NCBI GenBank assembly: GCA_934378145.1
Contig: CAKXXW010000048.1
Span: 1-10,166, forward strand
Source: an uncultured Eubacteriales bacterium
GTDB taxonomy: Bacteria; Bacillota; Clostridia; Oscillospirales; CAG-272
DNA length: 10,166 bases
Reading direction: 5' to 3'
Each line of letters starts with the position of its first letter. Position 1 is the first letter of the stretch. Positions 7,547 to 10,166 of the stretch are shown in pieces. The translations under genes were made by a program, and so were the position numbers. The notes beneath the pieces are model-generated. The model was not told where the DNA came from, ran no database searches, and worked only from the letters and a program-made list of their open reading frames with translations.

Positions 7547-7575
7547 TTGACAAATTTTATGATTCACGATATAAT
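7547..7575 (+). promoter_or_regulatory. Consensus sigma-A promoter for the riboswitch operon
   Basis: TTGACA (7547-7552) and TATAAT (7570-7575) are both perfect consensus with an ideal 17-base spacer. Transcription should start near 7582. A small hairpin (TCTGA 7591-7595, TCAGA 7601-7605) lies near the expected 5' end. A promoter this strong fits an operon controlled downstream, by the riboswitch, rather than at initiation. Confidence 0.9.
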
Positions 7576-7689
7576 TACCGTAGGTATGTGTCTGAATTTG
7601 TCAGATGATCGACTATTTCGGAAAGACGGTTTGATTCTGAACGAACAAAGCATTGAGATGCGTTTCGGAGAAACCCAAAGTGGGATAAA

Positions 7690-7770
7690 CTGAATAGTTG
7701 GCAAACCCGTTGTGAGGCGGGGACGCAAAGCCTTGGAGACTTTGAAATCAAAGTTAGTCCGGTTGCAATA
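7690..7770 (+). ncRNA. c-di-GMP-I (GEMM-I) riboswitch aptamer
   Basis: GGCAAACC (7700-7707) is followed by a hairpin with a GTGA (GNRA) tetraloop (stem CCCGTT/GGCGGG, 7706-7721), then GACGCAAAGCC (7722-7732). A second stem follows (ACTTTG 7739-7744, CAAAGT 7749-7754), then TAGTCCGGTTGC (7755-7766), matching the 3' TAGCCGGGTTGCC-type strand. These are the most conserved parts of the GEMM-I class, in the right order and spacing. The class binds cyclic di-GMP and commonly controls motility, adhesion and surface genes. The exact 5' boundary is approximate. It lies about 110 bases after the expected transcription start. Confidence 0.93.
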
Positions 7771-7820
7771 CAAACTGCGAAGAAGCGCGCAGGTCGTATT
7801 TTGCAATCGGACTTTTTGTT
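7756..7820 (+). terminator. Intrinsic terminator: riboswitch expression platform
   Basis: AGTCCGGTTGCAA (7756-7768) pairs with TTGCAATCGGACT (7801-7813), 13 pairs with one G-T. TAC/GTA and an inner CTGCG/CGCAG hairpin (7775-7779, 7788-7792) extend it, and TTTTTGTTTG follows. The 5' arm is the same segment that forms the 3' strand of the c-di-GMP aptamer, so aptamer folding and terminator folding should exclude each other. The prediction is that c-di-GMP binding blocks the terminator and turns the downstream genes on. Confidence 0.88.
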
Positions 7821-7890
7821 TGTTACAAAGAAATAAAAGACAGCAACAGAATAACAGAAAAGACCGGAAAGAAAACGGGAAATGTATATA

Positions 7891-7898
7891 AGGGGGAG
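7891..7898 (+). promoter_or_regulatory. Ribosome binding site for the GTG start at 7906
   Basis: AGGGGGAG ends 7 bases before GTG 7906. A second purine run, AAGGAG (7901-7906), overlaps the start and is too close to serve. The GTG start is accepted because there is no nearby in-frame ATG. Confidence 0.6.
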
Positions 7899-7905
7899 TT
7901 AAGGA

Positions 7906-8271
7906 GTGCAGAAGAGGGATATTTTTGAGGAGCTTGCTCGTTGCGTTGGATGTCATTATATCTCGGACCTGCGATCGCCTCCGTATAATCGCGATGCGAA
8001 AGAGACCTTTCGCCGGTACTTTTGTCCGGAGAGCTACTCCCTGAAAGAATTGGCGGCACTCTACCGCTACCTGTACAAAACGGAAAGGACTTTTGAATCA
8101 CACACGGAAGCAAGAGACGCATTCGGATTTCAAATGGAAAATATTTCCAAAACGGGGGGGGGTAGATCTCCCTTAAAAGAGACTTTGCACAAGATCGAGA
8201 GAAAGGAAGAAGAGAACGAGAATGACTCAATACAGACAAAACGGAAGAACGGGTTCGTTTCTTGCGGTTAA
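7906..8271 (+). CDS. Small unrecognised protein, first gene of the c-di-GMP riboswitch operon
   Basis: The GTG start gives 121 residues; I do not recognise the family. Residues 1-80 look like a compact, soluble, probably helical protein, including VGCHYISDLRSPPYNRDAKE, SYSLKELAALYRYLY and a CxxC pair (C13, C16). There is no signal peptide or membrane span. From residue 83 a run of 9 G (8154-8162) encodes TGGG, after which the sequence turns Lys/Glu-rich and polar, ends NGFVSCG, and overlaps the next gene by 50 bases. That tail runs through the next gene's likely ribosome binding region and does not look like a natural C-terminus. With one G fewer the frame would read TGGVDLP and stop at 8174-8176, leaving a normal 45-base gap; with one more G it would stop right after the tract. 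The true C-terminus is therefore uncertain. Slippage or a sequencing error at the tract is plausible. Confidence 0.7.
   Translation: MQKRDIFEELARCVGCHYISDLRSPPYNRDAKETFRRYFCPESYSLKELAALYRYLYKTERTFESHTEARDAFGFQMENISKTGGGRSPLKETLHKIERKEEENENDSIQTKRKNGFVSCG
8154..8162 (+). repeat. Homopolymeric tract of 9 G inside a coding frame
   Basis: Nine consecutive G follow AAAAC within codons 82-86 of the small gene. Tracts of this kind slip during replication and can switch reading frame. Each length class gives a different C-terminus here (see the gene entry). It is also a common place for consensus errors. Confidence 0.75.
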
Positions 8272-9733
8272 CAACGGAACAGTTGAGGGATGCATTGCCG
8301 ATATCGCATTCTCCTGCAAAAATGTCGGCGCGGGATTTGTTTATGAGAACAATGCAAGGCTTATCGGCTCGGCTTCTGTCCGGTGCATCAAAGGAAAACT
8401 GGCAAAGGGCTTTTATGTTCGGAACGGCGGAACAATCACTGCATCCGGATATATTGCGGGCAAGGGGGCGCTCAGGGTCGGCAAGGACGGCAAAACGGTA
8501 TATGTCTTCGGTAACGAAGAGCAGTTCATTGCAGGAGACACCTCTGCGGAAAGTATCCGCCTGCGTCTGAAGCTTGACCGGTTGTGGAAGGGTGCAGGAG
8601 GCAGTGGCTTTGTCCCGGACATGGCAGCAAACAAAAAAGAGCTCACAGAGTCTGACAGCCAAGTTGTCCGCATCGAAACATCAGAAGATCTGAAAAGAAT
8701 GATTGAAGATGTCAATTCGGGAGACAAGCGAGCCGCGGGTGCGCACTATGTCCTTGCGGGAAACATCAATATGAAGGGCGCAAAGCTGAAACCGATAGGC
8801 GATTCCGAAAGCTATCCCTTTTCGGGAACCTTCGACGGGAACGGATATTCAATAGGCAATTTCACGATCGACTGTCGCGGAGCGGAATACGGAGGCTTCT
8901 TCGGCTGTGCGAAAAATGCGAATGTGGCAAACCTTGCACTTGACTATATATTAAAAGGAAAAGGCGGCGTAAATGTCGGTGGAATGGCAGGCAGTATTGT
9001 CGGCGGCAGTTTTGAAAACTGTCAGGTTCGGCTCGCAATGTCGCCGGGACTTTGTTCGGGAGGTTTCTGCGGAAAGAACACCGGGCATATCCGGAACTGC
9101 TATGTCGGCGGAAAGATTGCCCCTCCTGTGCCGATCCTGCCTTGGCTTATCCCGAGCACGGCGATACTCCTCGTTCTGCTCACGGTCGGCTCGGTGATGT
9201 TGGTGCAGAAGATGACGGGTAATGTTCCGTTCAAGCCCGAAATTATCGACCCGAACCAGGTGCCGGTACCGAAGCCGAACCAGAACGAAGACCCACCTCC
9301 TGCGGGAACAAACCGTATCAGCCTTGAACTGAATCACGAGGTGTATGTCAGCGCGACCACGATGGTGGGGCAGATGGACTATGTCAACCCGCACAGAAGC
9401 ACACAGGACGTCGTGATACGGCTCTGCATCAGCGACGCCGAGCTTAAGAAGGCGGGCTATGATCTCGTTGCCTGCAAGGTGAGAACGCAGAAGGAGCTTG
9501 ACGCCGAGGGATATGACCCCGAAAAGGCTTTTACGGTGCTTTACAGCTCGCAGAGGTTGCAGATAGGCTACAAGCTCGGCTACTGCAAGCTTTCGGCACT
9601 TCCGAACGGGGAGACGCTGAAGGTAGGGGACTATGAAATGATTATGATGATCGACGCATATGACCCGAAGACCAACGAAAAAGCAATCGTCAACGCGCAG
9701 GCGATGACGACCATACATATCGTAGACAGATAA
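8222..9733 (+). CDS. GLUG/beta-helix-like protein with one internal membrane span
   Basis: A 503-residue protein starting at ATG 8222 behind AAAGGAAG (about 8205). There is no signal peptide. Residues 11-78 contain short GLUG-like repeats (GSFLAVNNGTVEGC, GAGFVYENNARLIGS, AKGFYVRNGGTITASG). Residues 150-300 have the arrangement common in GLUG-motif adhesin-like proteins: SEDLKRMIEDVNSG, YVLAGNINM, FSGTFDGNGYSIGNF, GGFFGCAKNANVANL, NVGGMAGSIVGGSFENC and GGFCGKNTGHIRNCYVGG. Residues 305-329 are one membrane span (PWLIPSTAILLVLLTVGSVM). A Pro-rich linker (339-362) leads to a C-terminal beta-type domain (364-503, from NRISLELNHEVYV) that I do not recognise. GLUG-type regions normally lie outside the cell, so an N-terminal one before a membrane span is unusual. 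Either the repeats lie in the cytoplasm and the C-terminal domain is exported, or the N-terminus is translocated without a cleavable signal. The gene is second in the c-di-GMP riboswitch operon, so a surface or adhesion role is inferred. Confidence 0.85.
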   Translation: MTQYRQNGRTGSFLAVNNGTVEGCIADIAFSCKNVGAGFVYENNARLIGSASVRCIKGKLAKGFYVRNGGTITASGYIAGKGALRVGKDGKTVYVFGNEEQFIAGDTSAESIRLRLKLDRLWKGAGGSGFVPDMAANKKELTESDSQVVRIETSEDLKRMIEDVNSGDKRAAGAHYVLAGNINMKGAKLKPIGDSESYPFSGTFDGNGYSIGNFTIDCRGAEYGGFFGCAKNANVANLALDYILKGKGGVNVGGMAGSIVGGSFENCQVRLAMSPGLCSGGFCGKNTGHIRNCYVGGKIAPPVPILPWLIPSTAILLVLLTVGSVMLVQKMTGNVPFKPEIIDPNQVPVPKPNQNEDPPPAGTNRISLELNHEVYVSATTMVGQMDYVNPHRSTQDVVIRLCISDAELKKAGYDLVACKVRTQKELDAEGYDPEKAFTVLYSSQRLQIGYKLGYCKLSALPNGETLKVGDYEMIMMIDAYDPKTNEKAIVNAQAMTTIHIVDR

Positions 9734-9772
9734 AGGACGGGCAAAAGTCAGTGCCGAAAAAAGCGAAACGGA

Positions 9773-9778
9773 AGGAGG
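9773..9778 (+). promoter_or_regulatory. Ribosome binding site selecting the TTG start at 9788
   Basis: AGGAGG lies 9 bases before TTG 9788. The next in-frame ATG (9824) has no ribosome binding site before it. A competing GTG at 9751 in another frame opens a 66-residue frame that reads as spurious after its first residues. Confidence 0.7.
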
Positions 9779-9787
9779 CGGCAAGGA

Positions 9788-10166
9788 TTGACGGTATCAG
9801 GGAAATATCAAAGCAGATCCGGAATGGAAAGATCGGTTTCATTGCTTATTGCAATATCAGTGCTTATGGCGGTCTTTGCCGTTTTCCGCCTTCCCGCGGC
9901 GGCAGCCGAGCCGGACTATACATTTTCAAGCGGAGCGGTACTTCTGGATAGTTCCTACACCGGAAAGAACATTCTGATACAGAACGGTGTTTTCTCGGTC
10001 ACTGTTTCCGGTGCGACGGATGTCAATATCATTTTTGACAGCGTGACGATGGACAGACGATTCGGCAGTGATCAGAACAGGACGGTCGCGGGGCTTTACA
10101 ATGTTGCACAGTCGCTCGGATGGGTCAGGAACGGGAGCTATACTGCGCAGACCTGCCCGCTGTTGC
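9788..10166 (+). CDS. Secreted, possibly beta-helical protein, 5' part
   Basis: The frame is open to the window end, giving about 126 residues; the C-terminus lies outside. TTG is chosen as start from the ribosome binding site; ATG 9824 is an alternative. An N-terminal signal peptide is clear: MERSVSLLIAISVLMAVFAV (numbering from 9824), then FRLPAAAAEPD with a likely cleavage after the Ala run. The mature part begins YTFSSGAVLLDSSYTGKNIL and continues IQNGVFSVTVSGATDVNIIF and DSVTMDRR. Alternating hydrophobic strands with turn-like NG and SG are typical of right-handed beta-helix or adhesin-type surface proteins. This is the third gene of the riboswitch operon, 54 bases after the preceding stop. 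It matches the GLUG-like neighbour in style and suggests a secreted partner. The exact family is not recognised. Confidence 0.75.
   Translation, partial: MTVSGKYQSRSGMERSVSLLIAISVLMAVFAVFRLPAAAAEPDYTFSSGAVLLDSSYTGKNILIQNGVFSVTVSGATDVNIIFDSVTMDRRFGSDQNRTVAGLYNVAQSLGWVRNGSYTAQTCPLL

Noticed and set aside
7823..8662. 279-residue open frame on the reverse strand across the small gene and the start of the GLUG-like gene
   Set aside because: No start context or domain signal; it runs antisense to two forward genes with ribosome binding sites.
9751..9951. 66-residue open frame starting with GTG at 9751
   Set aside because: It overlaps the signal-peptide gene in another frame, and its sequence after the first residues reads as an out-of-frame translation. 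The AGGAGG at 9773 serves TTG 9788.
1..10166. CRISPR array, tRNA, rRNA or intact insertion sequence
   Set aside because: No regularly spaced direct repeats, no tRNA or rRNA signatures and no transposase were seen on either strand.

Overview
The window looks like a piece of a gut-type Clostridia genome, probably Ruminococcaceae/Oscillospiraceae. The signs are a type I dockerin of the kind common in Ruminococcus relatives, InlB-type (Listeria-Bacteroides) repeats in a membrane-anchored surface protein, strong AGGAGG ribosome binding sites, consensus sigma-A promoters and c-di-GMP riboswitch-type leaders. This is inferred from the sequence alone. All convincing genes lie on the + strand; long reverse-strand open frames are shadows of the coding genes.

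Left part (1-4780): the 3' end of a secreted protein ending in a dockerin, a perfect 12-bp hairpin, then a 1110-residue surface protein. That protein has a signal peptide, two copies of a cohesin-like domain, two InlB-type repeats, Ig-like segments, a His/Cys-rich segment and a C-terminal membrane anchor. A GC-rich hairpin follows its stop. A dockerin protein next to an anchored protein with cohesin-like domains suggests a small surface-assembly pair, but the cohesin assignment is only moderately secure.

Middle (4800-7400): a broken WYL-type regulator reduced to its helix-turn-helix end, then a promoter, a structured leader with features of a divergent c-di-GMP-I (GEMM-I) aptamer, an intrinsic terminator, and a gene for a 657-residue protein with sensor-like, GGDEF, receiver and HD-GYP regions. 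This one protein carries domains both for making and for degrading c-di-GMP.

Right part (7400-10166): a perfect TTGACA-17-TATAAT promoter, a near-canonical c-di-GMP-I riboswitch whose 3' side overlaps the 5' arm of an intrinsic terminator (predicting an ON switch), and three genes in a row. These encode a small unrecognised protein containing a 9-G tract, a GLUG/beta-helix-like protein with one internal membrane span and no signal peptide, and the start of a secreted, possibly beta-helical protein cut by the window end.

Taken together, the right two thirds read as a local c-di-GMP circuit. A dual-domain c-di-GMP enzyme, possibly under control of its own leader, sits next to an envelope/adhesin-like operon controlled by a c-di-GMP riboswitch. 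The link between them is inferred from adjacency and RNA motifs.
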